From Pseudonocardia xinjiangensis (GTDB lineage: Bacteria; Actinomycetota; Actinomycetes; Mycobacteriales; Pseudonocardiaceae), in the NCBI RefSeq assembly GCF_012911925.1, contig NZ_JAAXKY010000041.1, positions 1 to 47,461 on the forward strand: DNA of 47,461 bases, read 5' to 3'. The notes below the pieces were generated by a model. That model was not told where the DNA came from. It searched no databases and worked only from the letters and a program-made list of their open reading frames with translations. Shown piece by piece: positions 20,196-27,936 of this stretch. Each line of letters starts with the position of its first letter. Position 1 is the first letter of the stretch. A program made the translations under genes and the position numbers.

Positions 20196-21086
20196 ATGAG
20201 CCCGCTCGACGAGCTCGGTCGCCGGATCACGCGGCTCGCCGGGCGCAACCCACGCCCGTCATGGATCGAGGGCGTGATGGTGTTCGCCGCCGAGCACGTG
20301 ACCGAGCCGATGAGCTCGGTCACCGAACCGATGCTCGCCCTGGTCGTGCAGGGAGCGAAGCGCTCGATCCTCGGTGACCATGTCTTCGAGCACCACCCCG
20401 GCCAGGCCGGAGTGGTGACCGTTCACCTTCCGCTGATCTCGCAGATCATCCGGGCCAGCCCTGACGAGCCGTTCCTCGCGCTCGGGCTGCGGCTCGAACC
20501 CGCGACCATCGCGCAGCTGCTGGTCGACGCCGGTCCCACCACGACCCGCCCGCACGACGGCCCCGGCATGGCCGTCGACGACGCGGACGACAACCTGCTC
20601 GACGCCATCGTCCGGCTGATGCGGCTGCTGGACGAGCCACGCAACCTCCGGGTGCTGGCGGCCGGGGTGCGGCGCGAGATCCACTGGTGGCTGCTGAACG
20701 GCCCGCAAGCGGGCTTGATCAGACAGGCCGGGATGGCTGACAGCCGCCTGGCCCTCGTCGCCCGCGCGATCGGATGGATCAGGTCCCGGTACGACCGCGT
20801 GATCCGCATCGACGACCTCGCCGCGGAGGTCGGCATCAGCGTCTCGTCCCTCAACCGCCATTTCCGCGCCGTGACCGCGATGAGCCCGCTGCAGTACCAG
20901 AAACAGATCCGGCTGCAGAAGGCCCGCATCCAGCTCATCGCGGCACCACACGACGTGGCCGCGATCGGATACGCCGTCGGGTACGACAACCCCTCGCAGT
21001 TCAGCCGCGAGTACCGGCGGATGTTCGGGGCGCCCCCGGGCCAGGACGTGGCACGCCTGCAGAACATGGCCGTCGTCCAGGAGTAG
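20196..21086 (+). CDS. AraC-family regulator with AraC-type N-terminal domain
   Basis: A 296-aa regulator. The N-terminal cupin-like AraC_N part (VTEPMLALVVQGAKRSILGD) spans about residues 20-160. The C-terminal double helix-turn-helix is from about residue 195 (IRIDDLAAEVGISVSSLNRHFRAV, then DVAAIGYAVGYDNPSQFSREYRRMFG). Divergent transcription from the aldo/keto reductase suggests it controls that gene. ATG 20196 is preceded by a weak ribosome-binding site. Confidence 0.92.
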   Translation: MSPLDELGRRITRLAGRNPRPSWIEGVMVFAAEHVTEPMSSVTEPMLALVVQGAKRSILGDHVFEHHPGQAGVVTVHLPLISQIIRASPDEPFLALGLRLEPATIAQLLVDAGPTTTRPHDGPGMAVDDADDNLLDAIVRLMRLLDEPRNLRVLAAGVRREIHWWLLNGPQAGLIRQAGMADSRLALVARAIGWIRSRYDRVIRIDDLAAEVGISVSSLNRHFRAVTAMSPLQYQKQIRLQKARIQLIAAPHDVAAIGYAVGYDNPSQFSREYRRMFGAPPGQDVARLQNMAVVQE

Positions 21087-21183
21087 CCACTGCGCGGAGT
21101 CTCCGTGGTGGTGCATGCAGGGCATCACAGGAGCCCGATCAGGTCTTGGACGCGACCCGCAGGGCGCGGGCACAGTCGGAGCA

Positions 21184-21852
21184 ATGAAACCCGGGATCAA
21201 CCGCGACGCGGTGCTGTGGTCGGAGTCCGAGCACAGGCGCAGTGAGCGACCCGTGCTGGTGATGCTGCACGGCTGGAGCTACGACGAGACCCACCTGTAC
21301 CGGCGGCTCGCGTCCCGGCTACCGGACGAGCTCGTGGTCGCCTCGGTCAGGGCGCGCATCCCCGAAGCGGGTGGGTACGCCTGGTTCCCCAGCGCAGGAA
21401 ACCCGATCGGCGATCCTGCGCCCCACGTGGCGAACGCCGCGACCGACGACGTTCTGGACTGGGTGCGCACTCTCGACGCGCCGTCGATCGGCCTGCTCGG
21501 GTTCTCCCAGGGTGGCGCCATGGTGCACCAGCTGATGCGGCACGCCCCGGAACGCTTCGCCTACGGCGTCAACCTCGCGGGGTTCGTCGTGCGCGATCAC
21601 CAACCCGGCGACACCACCCTGGCCACCCTGCGCCCCCCTGTCTACTGGGGCCGCGGCGGGCACGACCGGGTCATCCCGGACGACGCCATCGAGCGCACCG
21701 AACGATGGCTCGAGGAGCACGCCACCGCCGACACCCACGTCTACCCCGGCTTGGGACACGACGTCGCCGGACGAGAGATCGACGACGTGGCGGCGTTCGT
21801 CGCCGACCAGATCTACTCCGCCTCCAGGTCAGGAGACTCCCATGCGTCATGA
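21184..21852 (+). CDS. Alpha/beta hydrolase, phospholipase/carboxylesterase type
   Basis: A 222-aa serine hydrolase. Oxyanion region VMLHGWSYDE; nucleophile elbow GLLGFSQGGAMV (GFSQG); Asp in GGHDRVIPDD; His in YPGLGHDV. Length and order match the small carboxylesterase/phospholipase family. ATG 21184 has GGAG upstream. Its 3' end overlaps the next hydrolase by 11 bases, so the two form an operon. Confidence 0.87.
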   Translation: MKPGINRDAVLWSESEHRRSERPVLVMLHGWSYDETHLYRRLASRLPDELVVASVRARIPEAGGYAWFPSAGNPIGDPAPHVANAATDDVLDWVRTLDAPSIGLLGFSQGGAMVHQLMRHAPERFAYGVNLAGFVVRDHQPGDTTLATLRPPVYWGRGGHDRVIPDDAIERTERWLEEHATADTHVYPGLGHDVAGREIDDVAAFVADQIYSASRSGDSHAS

Positions 21853-22750
21853 CATCGAGTTCGACGCCGAAGGCGCGCTGCTGCGCGGATGGTTCTACGA
21901 GGCCGAGGGGGCGACCGGTCCCGCGCCCTGCGTGGTCATGGCCCATGGCTGGACGTCGACGAAGCGCATGTACCTCGACCGGTTCGCGGAGGTGTTCGCT
22001 GCTTCCGGCCTGTCCGTGCTGGTTTTCGACAACCGCGGCTGGGGTGACTCCGATGCGGCACCGGGGAAGCCACGGCACGAGGTCGACCCGTGGGAACAGG
22101 TTCGGGACTACCAGCACGCCATCACCTGCGCACAGAACCGGTCCGAGGTCGATCCGGACCGGATCGGCGTGTGGGGCACGAGCTTCTCGGCCGCGCACGC
22201 CTTCGTGGTCGCCGCCGTGGACCGCCGGGTCAAGGCGGTGAGCGGGCAGGCACCGTTCATCAGCGGCCGGGCGACCTACGCGAACCTCGCCCGGGTCGAC
22301 AACCACGTCGTCGGCCCGGAGGTGTTCACCGCCGACCGGCGGGCCCGCGCCATGGGCGAGCCGGCGGCCACCGTGCCGGTCATCGGCAACGATCCCGGCG
22401 AGCTGGTCGGGCTACCGACGCAGGACTCCTACGAGTGGTTCACCCACGCACGGGCGGAGCTCGACCCCAGCTGGCCGAACGAGGTGACGCTGCGCAGCCT
22501 GGACAACTTCTACGGCTACGAGCCGGCGCGGTACCTGCCGGACATCACCCCGACACCGCTGCTGATGATCGTCGGCCGCGAGGACGGGCTGACCGGGGGG
22601 AACCTGGCCGCCTCGGCCTACCGGACGGCGGCCGAGCCGAAGAAGATCGTGTTCTTGCCCGGCGGACATTTCGTCGCATACACGGGTGCCGGTTTCCTCG
22701 TGGCGTCCCAGGCGGCCCGCGACTGGTTCCTGGAGCATCTCTCGCCGTGA
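21842..22750 (+). CDS. Alpha/beta hydrolase, dienelactone-hydrolase-like
   Basis: A 302-aa hydrolase. Oxyanion region CVVMAHGWTSTK, strand FDNRGWGDSD, nucleophile elbow RIGVWGTSFSAAHAF. The elbow reads G-T-S-F-S instead of GxSxG, a variant seen in this subgroup. Asp lies in MIVGREDGLTGG and His in FLPGGHFVAY. ATG 21842 has AGGAG upstream within the end of the preceding gene. Substrate is unknown. Confidence 0.87.
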   Translation: MRHDIEFDAEGALLRGWFYEAEGATGPAPCVVMAHGWTSTKRMYLDRFAEVFAASGLSVLVFDNRGWGDSDAAPGKPRHEVDPWEQVRDYQHAITCAQNRSEVDPDRIGVWGTSFSAAHAFVVAAVDRRVKAVSGQAPFISGRATYANLARVDNHVVGPEVFTADRRARAMGEPAATVPVIGNDPGELVGLPTQDSYEWFTHARAELDPSWPNEVTLRSLDNFYGYEPARYLPDITPTPLLMIVGREDGLTGGNLAASAYRTAAEPKKIVFLPGGHFVAYTGAGFLVASQAARDWFLEHLSP

Positions 22751-22778
22751 CCGGCGCGAGGTGACCCGCGCCACCCGG

Positions 22779-23210
22779 TCAGCAGGGCTTCACCGACGAG
22801 ACCGCGTTGTCGAGGTTCACCGGGAACTGCTGGATCTGGGTGTGCGGGGGGAACTCGATCCGCTGCCCCTTGAAGTTCGCGTCGGTGAACAGGCACATCT
22901 TGGTGTTCGAGTTGTTCACGGCCGAGGAGATCTTGTCGTTGAGGTTCAGCGGGGTGAGATCGGGAATCGTCGAGTTGGACAGATCGGCGAACCCACCGTC
23001 GAAGCCGGAGGCGTCGAAGACGTCGAACTCGCCGGGAACGCCCGACGCCACCACCGCAGCGGAGCCGGGCTGGGCGGCGGCGCTGGTGAACACGGCCGCC
23101 GTCGGCTCCGCGGCGGACGCCGTACCGGTACCGACGAGGGTCAGCGCGGCGACCGCTGCGGCCCCGGCGATCGCGGCGACCAGGACCCGGCGAACCGAGT
23201 TTCGGGACAT
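22779..23210 (-). CDS. Secreted peptidase inhibitor family I36-like protein
   Basis: A 143-aa exported protein. Sec signal peptide (basic SRNSVRR, hydrophobic core, ASA-AEP cleavage near residue 34). An Ala/Asp-rich linker leads to a C-terminal ~40-residue block with one crystallin-like Greek-key unit (CLFTDANFKGQRIEFPP, ending in Cys) typical of the I36/SMI-type inhibitors. Two Cys (C107-like and the terminal Cys) could form a disulfide. ATG 23210 has a perfect AGGAGG six bases upstream. Inhibitor activity is family-based inference. Confidence 0.75.
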   Translation of the reverse strand: MSRNSVRRVLVAAIAGAAAVAALTLVGTGTASAAEPTAAVFTSAAAQPGSAAVVASGVPGEFDVFDASGFDGGFADLSNSTIPDLTPLNLNDKISSAVNNSNTKMCLFTDANFKGQRIEFPPHTQIQQFPVNLDNAVSSVKPC

Positions 23211-23421
23211 TACGGGCCTCCTGTCATGAGCCGCCGCATCCTGCACCGGCCGACATATCCAGACACGGCCGAACGCGGGCATCTGTTCACACCGGCCGCA
23301 TGGCATACCTCATAACCGGCGGCCTGAACCATCGGACGCCGCCGTGCGTTGTTTCTGCACGACATGGCCACATAACGCGATCAGAACCCGCCACCGAGCA
23401 GCGATATGTGTCCGTGTCGCG

Positions 23422-25722
23422 TCAGGAGATCGTCGCGGCGGCCACCGCCACCTGGCCGAGGCTGATCCCGCCGTCGTTGCACGGCACCCGGGAGTGCACG
23501 AGCACCCGCAGCCCGGCCTCGGTCAGCCGCCGGGACACCCCCTGCAGGAGCCGGATGTTCTGGAACACCCCGCCGGACAGGGCCACCACGTCGAGACCGG
23601 TGTCCGCGGCGGCCGACACGGCCGCGGCCACGAGCGCGTCGTGCAGGCCGGCGTGGAAACGGGCGGCGATCACCGGCGCCGGGGTGTCTGCCCGGAGGTC
23701 GGCCACGACGGCGCGCACGAGGTCGCCCACGCGGATCAGCTCGCCGTCGAGCCGCACGGCGTAACCGTCGCACTCCCCCACCGCCGACGCGGCCTGCTCC
23801 AGCTCGACGGCCGCCTGGCCCTCGTAGTTCACCCGGTCCCGGACCCCGACGAGAGCCGCGACGGCATCGAACAGGCGACCGGCGCTCGTGGTGACCGGGA
23901 CGTCCACACCGGATCCCAGGAGCCGCTCCACCTGTGTCCACAGCGGACCGTTGCGGGCCACGACGGCGAGGCCCGCCGGGTCGGTGCCGGTGGCGTGCAG
24001 CCAGGCCGCGGCCATCCGCCACGGCTGCCGGATCGCCGTGGCTCCGCCCGGCAGCGGCACCGGCTCCAGGTGCGCCAGCCGCCGGAACCCGGTGAGCGAG
24101 ACCGCGAACACCTCCCCGCCCCACAGCACACCGTCCGGGCCGTAGCCGAGGCCGTCGCACGCGATGCCGATCGCCGGCCCCGCCTCGCCGTTCTCCGCCA
24201 GGCACGCGGCCAGGTGGGCGTGGTGGTGCTGCACCCCGACCAGCCGCAGGCCCGGCTCCGCCTCGGCCCTGGCGAGCGCGTACTTCGTGGACAGGTACTC
24301 CGGGTGCAGGTCGTGGGCGAGCACCGCGGGCGTGACGTCCAGCAGCCGTCCGAGGTGCTCGATGCCGTCGAGGTACGCCCGCAGCGTCTCGGCGTTCTCC
24401 AGGTCGCCGACGTGGTGCGACGGGAACGCCTCCGCGCCCCGCAGCACGCAGAACGTGTTCTTGAGCTCCGCACCGCAGCCGAGCACCGGCTCCCCGGCGA
24501 CGACGCCGATCCGCAGGGGCTCCGGGGTGTAGCCGCGCGAACGGCGGATCGGGTAGGCGCGCCCGGCCACCACCCGCAGCACCGAGTCGTCGGCCCGGGT
24601 GCGGATCGGCCGGTCGTGGGTGAGGAAGGCGTCGGCGATGCCGGCGAGCCGGGTGACCGCATCGTCGTCGAGGTGGGCGATCGGCTCGTCGGAGACGTTG
24701 CCGCTGGTCAGCACGATCGGGGCGGCGAGGTCGTCGAGCAGCAGGTGGTGCACGGGCGTGTAGGGCAGCAGCACGCCGACGTGGTCGTTGCCGGGGGCGA
24801 CGGCGGTGGCCAGTGGCGCGCCCGGGCGTCTGCGCAGCAGCACGATGGGCGCGCGCCGGGACGACAGCTGCGCCGCCTCGGCCGGCCCGACCTCGCCGAG
24901 CGTTCCGGCGGCGTCCAGGTCCGGGGCCAGCACCGCGAACGGCTTGTCCTCCCGGTGCTTGCGCGCCCGGAGCTCGGCGACGGCGCGCTCGTGCCCGGCC
25001 GAGGCCGCCAGGTGGTAGCCGCCGAGCCCTTTCACGGCCAGCACCCCGCCCCCGGCGAGCAGCCGCGCCGCGGCGGTGACCGGTTCACCGGAGAGCTCGC
25101 GACCGGTGGCGTCGACCAGCCGCAGGGTGGGCCCGCAGCCGGGGCAGCACACGGGCTGCGCGTGGAACCGCCGGTCGGCCGGGTCGTGGTACTCGGCGGC
25201 GCAGGCCGCGCACATCGGGAAGCCGGCCATCGTGGTGGCGGCCCGGTCGTAGGGCACCCCGGTGACGATCGTGAACCGGGGCCCGCAGTTCGTGCAGGTG
25301 ATGAACGGGTGGCGGTAGCGCCGGTCGGCCGCGTCGCGCAGCTCGGCGACGCACTCGGCGCAGGTGGCGGTGTCGGCTGGGACGAGGGTGGCCCGGCGGC
25401 CGCGGGCGGAGCTGGCGGCGATGGCGAAGGCGGTGTCCCCGCGCACCGGCATGTCCGTGGCGGCGACGCCGGTGACCAGCGCCAGCGCGGGCGGCCGGTC
25501 CTGCAGGGCGGCGAGCAGCGCGTCCAGGGCAGGCGCGGCGCCCTCCGCCTCGATGACCACGCCGGACTCGTCGTTGCCCACGAACCCGGCCAGCCCCAGC
25601 TGCCCGGCGAGGCCGTGCACGAACGGCCGGAACCCCACTCCCTGCACGATGCCGCTGACCCGGATCCGGGCCCGCACCCGCTCCCCGGCCCGCGGTTCGA
25701 CCTGCGCGGGCGGTTCGGTCAC
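23422..25722 (-). CDS. hypF: HypF, carbamoyltransferase for cyanide-ligand synthesis
   Basis: A 766-aa HypF, full length. Order of domains: acylphosphatase (about residues 15-105; VSGIVQGVGFRPFVHGLA), two zinc-finger pairs (CAECVAE and CTNCG; CAACAAE and CCPGCG, about 125-205), YrdC domain (about 215-400; VLAVKGLGGYHLA), and Kae1-like carbamoyltransferase (about 410-766; HDLHPEYLSTKYA, GVQHHHAHLAACL, LSGGVFQN). It transfers the carbamoyl group of carbamoyl phosphate to HypE. Start chosen is GTG 25722, in a GTGA overlap with SIS1. A longer open frame runs upstream but is out of register with homologues. It is separated from hypCDEAB by about 5.5 kb. Confidence 0.95.
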   Translation of the reverse strand: MTEPPAQVEPRAGERVRARIRVSGIVQGVGFRPFVHGLAGQLGLAGFVGNDESGVVIEAEGAAPALDALLAALQDRPPALALVTGVAATDMPVRGDTAFAIAASSARGRRATLVPADTATCAECVAELRDAADRRYRHPFITCTNCGPRFTIVTGVPYDRAATTMAGFPMCAACAAEYHDPADRRFHAQPVCCPGCGPTLRLVDATGRELSGEPVTAAARLLAGGGVLAVKGLGGYHLAASAGHERAVAELRARKHREDKPFAVLAPDLDAAGTLGEVGPAEAAQLSSRRAPIVLLRRRPGAPLATAVAPGNDHVGVLLPYTPVHHLLLDDLAAPIVLTSGNVSDEPIAHLDDDAVTRLAGIADAFLTHDRPIRTRADDSVLRVVAGRAYPIRRSRGYTPEPLRIGVVAGEPVLGCGAELKNTFCVLRGAEAFPSHHVGDLENAETLRAYLDGIEHLGRLLDVTPAVLAHDLHPEYLSTKYALARAEAEPGLRLVGVQHHHAHLAACLAENGEAGPAIGIACDGLGYGPDGVLWGGEVFAVSLTGFRRLAHLEPVPLPGGATAIRQPWRMAAAWLHATGTDPAGLAVVARNGPLWTQVERLLGSGVDVPVTTSAGRLFDAVAALVGVRDRVNYEGQAAVELEQAASAVGECDGYAVRLDGELIRVGDLVRAVVADLRADTPAPVIAARFHAGLHDALVAAAVSAAADTGLDVVALSGGVFQNIRLLQGVSRRLTEAGLRVLVHSRVPCNDGGISLGQVAVAAATIS

Positions 25723-26372
25723 GGGCGGCCCAGCGCGCGCTGCACCAGCTCCCACAGCACGTGGTAGGTGGTGGTCTGCGCCTCCTGGATGCGGTGCACC
25801 GACGCCGAGGGCATCACGAAGAGGTAATCGATCTCCCCGCGCGCGGCAGCCTCGGCCATCGACCCACCCGAGTACCCGGCGAGCCCCACGGTGAGCAGGC
25901 CCCGCTCGTGCGCGACGGCCAGGCCGCGCAGCACGTTGGCCGAACCTCCGCTCGTGGACAGGGCCAGCGCGATGTCGTCCGGGCGGCCGGCCGCGGCCAC
26001 CGGCCGGGCGAAGACGTTCTCGAAGCCGACGTCGTTGGCCAGCGCCGTGAGCGTCGCGACGTCGGCCGCGAGCGCGAGGGCGGGCAGTGGTCGCCACGCC
26101 GGCCCGGGGTCGACACAGAGCGCGGCCACGGCTGCCGCGTCCGTGCTCGACCCCCCGTTGCCGAAGGCCATCAGCCTCCCGCCGCGCTCGAAGCGCTCCG
26201 CCATCGCGGTGGCGCAGGCCGCCATCCGGGCGTCGTCGGCGGCCACCACCTCGCGGCGCAGCCGCCCGATCTCGTCGACCTTCTCCGCCGTGGAACGCGC
26301 GACGTCGGCCAGCAGGGAGTCCAGGTCGGCGGACCCGGAGTGCAGGAACGGGTAGAGCGACTCGATGCTCAT
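25719..26372 (-). CDS. GmhA-like SIS-domain protein 1 (hyp operon)
   Basis: A 217-aa single SIS-domain protein of the phosphoheptose-isomerase type. Sugar-phosphate loops are canonical: FGNGGSSTDAAAV and ALSTSGGSANVL. The C-terminus RIQEAQTTTYHVLWELV keeps the Gln and His that align with GmhA Gln172 and His180. The positions aligned with His61 and Glu65 are Ala and Leu. Start ATG 26372 (GGAGG nine bases upstream; ATG 26378 is the alternative) overlaps the HypC-like stop as ATGA, and its own stop overlaps hypF as GTGA. Tight coupling ties it to hydrogenase maturation rather than LPS heptose synthesis. Confidence 0.87.
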   Translation of the reverse strand: MSIESLYPFLHSGSADLDSLLADVARSTAEKVDEIGRLRREVVAADDARMAACATAMAERFERGGRLMAFGNGGSSTDAAAVAALCVDPGPAWRPLPALALAADVATLTALANDVGFENVFARPVAAAGRPDDIALALSTSGGSANVLRGLAVAHERGLLTVGLAGYSGGSMAEAAARGEIDYLFVMPSASVHRIQEAQTTTYHVLWELVQRALGRP

Positions 26373-26626
26373 GACCATCGGCCTCCGTGCCGGGCCGGTC
26401 CGGAAGGGTCCACCCTGGCGATGGCCTCGCCGGCGTGCACGAGGACGGTGTCACCGACCACGGCGTCCACGAGGGCGACGCTGACCTCCTCCTCGGTGCC
26501 CGGCCCCGCGCCGGTGTCCACCATGGCGAGCCCGTCGCCGAGCAGGGCGGTGACCGTGACCGCCACCGCCGTGTCGGAGCAGGTGATGCACACCTCGCCC
26601 GGGTGCGGGTCGGGAGCCGGGTTCAT
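26369..26626 (-). CDS. Divergent HypC/HupF-like protein
   Basis: An 85-aa protein with the HypC C-terminal block (VVGDTVLVHAGEAIARVD) and a beta-rich core. The N-terminus is not MCLGIPG; instead Cys13 and Cys16 occur in EVCITCSDTA, so the invariant Cys2 of true HypC is absent. ATG 26626 has GGAGG seven bases upstream. ATGA overlaps on both sides place it between SIS2 and SIS1. It could be an alternative chaperone for HypD or hydrogenase, or a partner of the SIS pair. The canonical HypC is at 14147. Confidence 0.8.
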   Translation of the reverse strand: MNPAPDPHPGEVCITCSDTAVAVTVTALLGDGLAMVDTGAGPGTEEEVSVALVDAVVGDTVLVHAGEAIARVDPSGPARHGGRWS

Positions 26627-27186
26627 GCCAGCACCTCCGGCGCGTCCAGGAAGACGTGCACGAGCTCCCACAGCACGTGGTAGACGGTCACCTGGCCCTC
26701 GCGCACGATGCGGGTGTCGTCGGAGCGCACTGCGATGACGTGGTCGAGGCCCCCGAGTGACGCGACGAGGCCGCCTTCCCCGCCCAGCAGCGCGACGGTC
26801 AGGAGGCCGCGGTCCCGCGCCGCCGCCAGGCCGTCGGCGAGAGCGGCGTCGCCGCCGTCGGGCGCGATGCCCAGCGCGATGTCCTCGGGCTCGCCGAACA
26901 GACCGAGCTCGGCCCGGAACCCGGTGGATCCCCCGGGCAGCGACAGCGCGGGCAGCGCACGTTTGCCGATGATCACCGGATGCACGAACTCCACCACCAC
27001 GTGCGCGGCGTCGGCCGCGGAGCAGCCGGTGCCGAACGCGAGCAGGCGGCCCCCGCGGTGGAAGCGCCGCGCCATGGCGTGGCAGGCGGCGGCGAGCGCG
27101 GGCGCGTCAGTGGCCAGCAGGCCGATCGGCCCGTCGCGCCGCGTGAACACCGTTCGTGTATCCGCAGCTGTCAGCTCGACGGTCAA
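26623..27186 (-). CDS. GmhA-like SIS-domain protein 2, variant ligand loop (hyp operon)
   Basis: A 187-aa SIS protein, paralogous to the one at 25719. Both end in YHVLWELV. Here the first loop is FGTGCSAADAAHVVVEF, retaining His and Glu aligned with GmhA His61 and Glu65. The second phosphate loop (STSG in SIS1) is APDGGDAAL, and the position of GmhA Gln172 is Arg. A segment of about 15-20 residues before the second loop is missing. Start is TTG 27186, with GGGGAG five bases upstream. It overlaps the PadR gene by 80 bases. A divergent or pseudoenzyme subunit pairing with SIS1 is a reasonable inference. Confidence 0.82.
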   Translation of the reverse strand: MTVELTAADTRTVFTRRDGPIGLLATDAPALAAACHAMARRFHRGGRLLAFGTGCSAADAAHVVVEFVHPVIIGKRALPALSLPGGSTGFRAELGLFGEPEDIALGIAPDGGDAALADGLAAARDRGLLTVALLGGEGGLVASLGGLDHVIAVRSDDTRIVREGQVTVYHVLWELVHVFLDAPEVLA

Positions 27187-27550
27187 TTCGGCTCCCCTCG
27201 GGGCATCCCCGCTTGGCGGCGGCGACCACCCGGGCGTAGCGATCGAGGAAGATGTGCAGGGCCTCGTGCGTCTGCTCGAGGCTGTCGGCGAGCGAGTCGA
27301 GGCAGGTCACCCCGTCCGGGGTGACGTAGTAGGTGCGCCGGGCCGGGCCGACCTCGGAGGTGTGCCACTCCGAGCGGACCAGTCCTTGCCGCTCCAGGCT
27401 GCGCAGCGCGCGGTAGACCCCGCCGGCGTCGCCGTCCCCGTCGTGCATGGGACGGAGCCGCGCGGCGAGCTCATAGCCGTGGTCGGGCTGCTCCCGCAGG
27501 AGCAGCAGCAGGCAAGGCTGCAGGAAGTTGCGCGGTTCGAGCTCGGCCAT
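27107..27550 (-). CDS. PadR-family transcriptional regulator
   Basis: A 147-aa winged-helix regulator. The N-terminal half is typical PadR (LREQPDHGYELAARL, GGVYRALRSLERQGLV, PARRTYYVTPDG), followed by a helical dimerisation segment (SLADSLEQTHEALHIFLDRYARV). The C-terminal ~30 residues are basic and lie within an 80-base overlap with SIS2. First gene of the minus-strand maturation operon, so autoregulation and control of SIS2-hypC-SIS1-hypF are likely. The ATG at 27550 is chosen by homology; its ribosome-binding site is weak. Confidence 0.87.
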   Translation of the reverse strand: MAELEPRNFLQPCLLLLLREQPDHGYELAARLRPMHDGDGDAGGVYRALRSLERQGLVRSEWHTSEVGPARRTYYVTPDGVTCLDSLADSLEQTHEALHIFLDRYARVVAAAKRGCPEGSRIDRRADSCGYTNGVHAARRADRPAGH

Positions 27551-27693
27551 GGTGGGCGTTGCCCTCCGGGTCGGCGGTGGTGGGCGCCTGACCTGGCCGA
27601 TGTTCCCACTGTGTGACGCGAACCACAAGACAGGTCGGTCTCACGGGTGGACGACATCGGCCCCCGACCGGGTGTAGCGGCTATCACATCGGT

Positions 27694-27721
27694 CGATAAC
27701 CCGTCGAGAACGGGATAATCG
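27694..27721. promoter_or_regulatory. Imperfect dyad, possible operator or hairpin
   Basis: CGATAACCCGT (27694-27704), five bases, then ACGGGATAATCG (27710-27721). The inner CCCGT/ACGGG arms are perfect, and the outer CGATAA/ATAATCG arms match with one inserted base. It lies about 145 bp upstream of padR and 215 bp upstream of the MetE-like gene. Confidence 0.4.
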
Positions 27722-27805
27722 GCCCCGGATCGGGAACGTTCCTGGTAATCGCGCGCCTCTCGTTGACCGTTCCTGCCGACCCGACTACCCTTTCCTCGCA
27801 TGCGT

Positions 27806-27821
27806 GAGACAGACCTGTCTC
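27806..27821. promoter_or_regulatory. Perfect-arm palindrome upstream of the MetE-like gene
   Basis: GAGACAG, two bases, CTGTCTC: seven-base perfect arms with operator-like spacing, 115 bp upstream of the ATG at 27937. A related, weaker copy (AGACAGGTCGGTCT) occurs near 27628-27641. The cognate regulator is unknown. Confidence 0.45.
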
Positions 27822-27936
27822 CTTCTGCCGTCCTGCCTATTCACATGTCTTCGCCGCCGGCACCGAGTACCGCGTCCGTCGATCACGCCGAGCCCGGCGT
27901 CCGCGTGTCCAGGGATTCTCGAGGAGGAGATCCACA

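Larger units (their letters stand above)
27551..27936. promoter_or_regulatory. Divergent intergenic region with several palindromes
   Basis: A 386-bp region between padR (minus) and the MetE-like gene (plus). It has three dyads: AGACAGGTCGGTCT near 27628-27641, CGATAACCCGT/ACGGGATAATCG (27694-27721) and GAGACAG-AC-CTGTCTC (27806-27821). Ribosome-binding site GGAGGAG for the MetE-like gene lies near 27921. No coding frame in it looks real and no SAM or cobalamin riboswitch core was seen. Confidence 0.55.

Noticed and set aside
23344..25767. 807-codon plus-strand open frame opposite hypF
   Set aside because: Shadow of hypF on the other strand with biased composition and no recognisable domain.
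25723..26454. N-terminal extension of the HypF frame across SIS1
   Set aside because: Out-of-frame translation of SIS1; HypF begins with its acylphosphatase domain shortly after GTG 25722.
26623..27186. SIS2 as a decayed pseudogene
   Set aside because: The frame is intact, the codon bias is coding-like and the gene is tightly coupled to its neighbours; the altered loops are better explained by divergence.
27780..27936. SAM or cobalamin riboswitch before the MetE-like gene
   Set aside because: The leader has a palindrome but none of the conserved core sequences of the SAM-II/IV or cobalamin riboswitches that I know.
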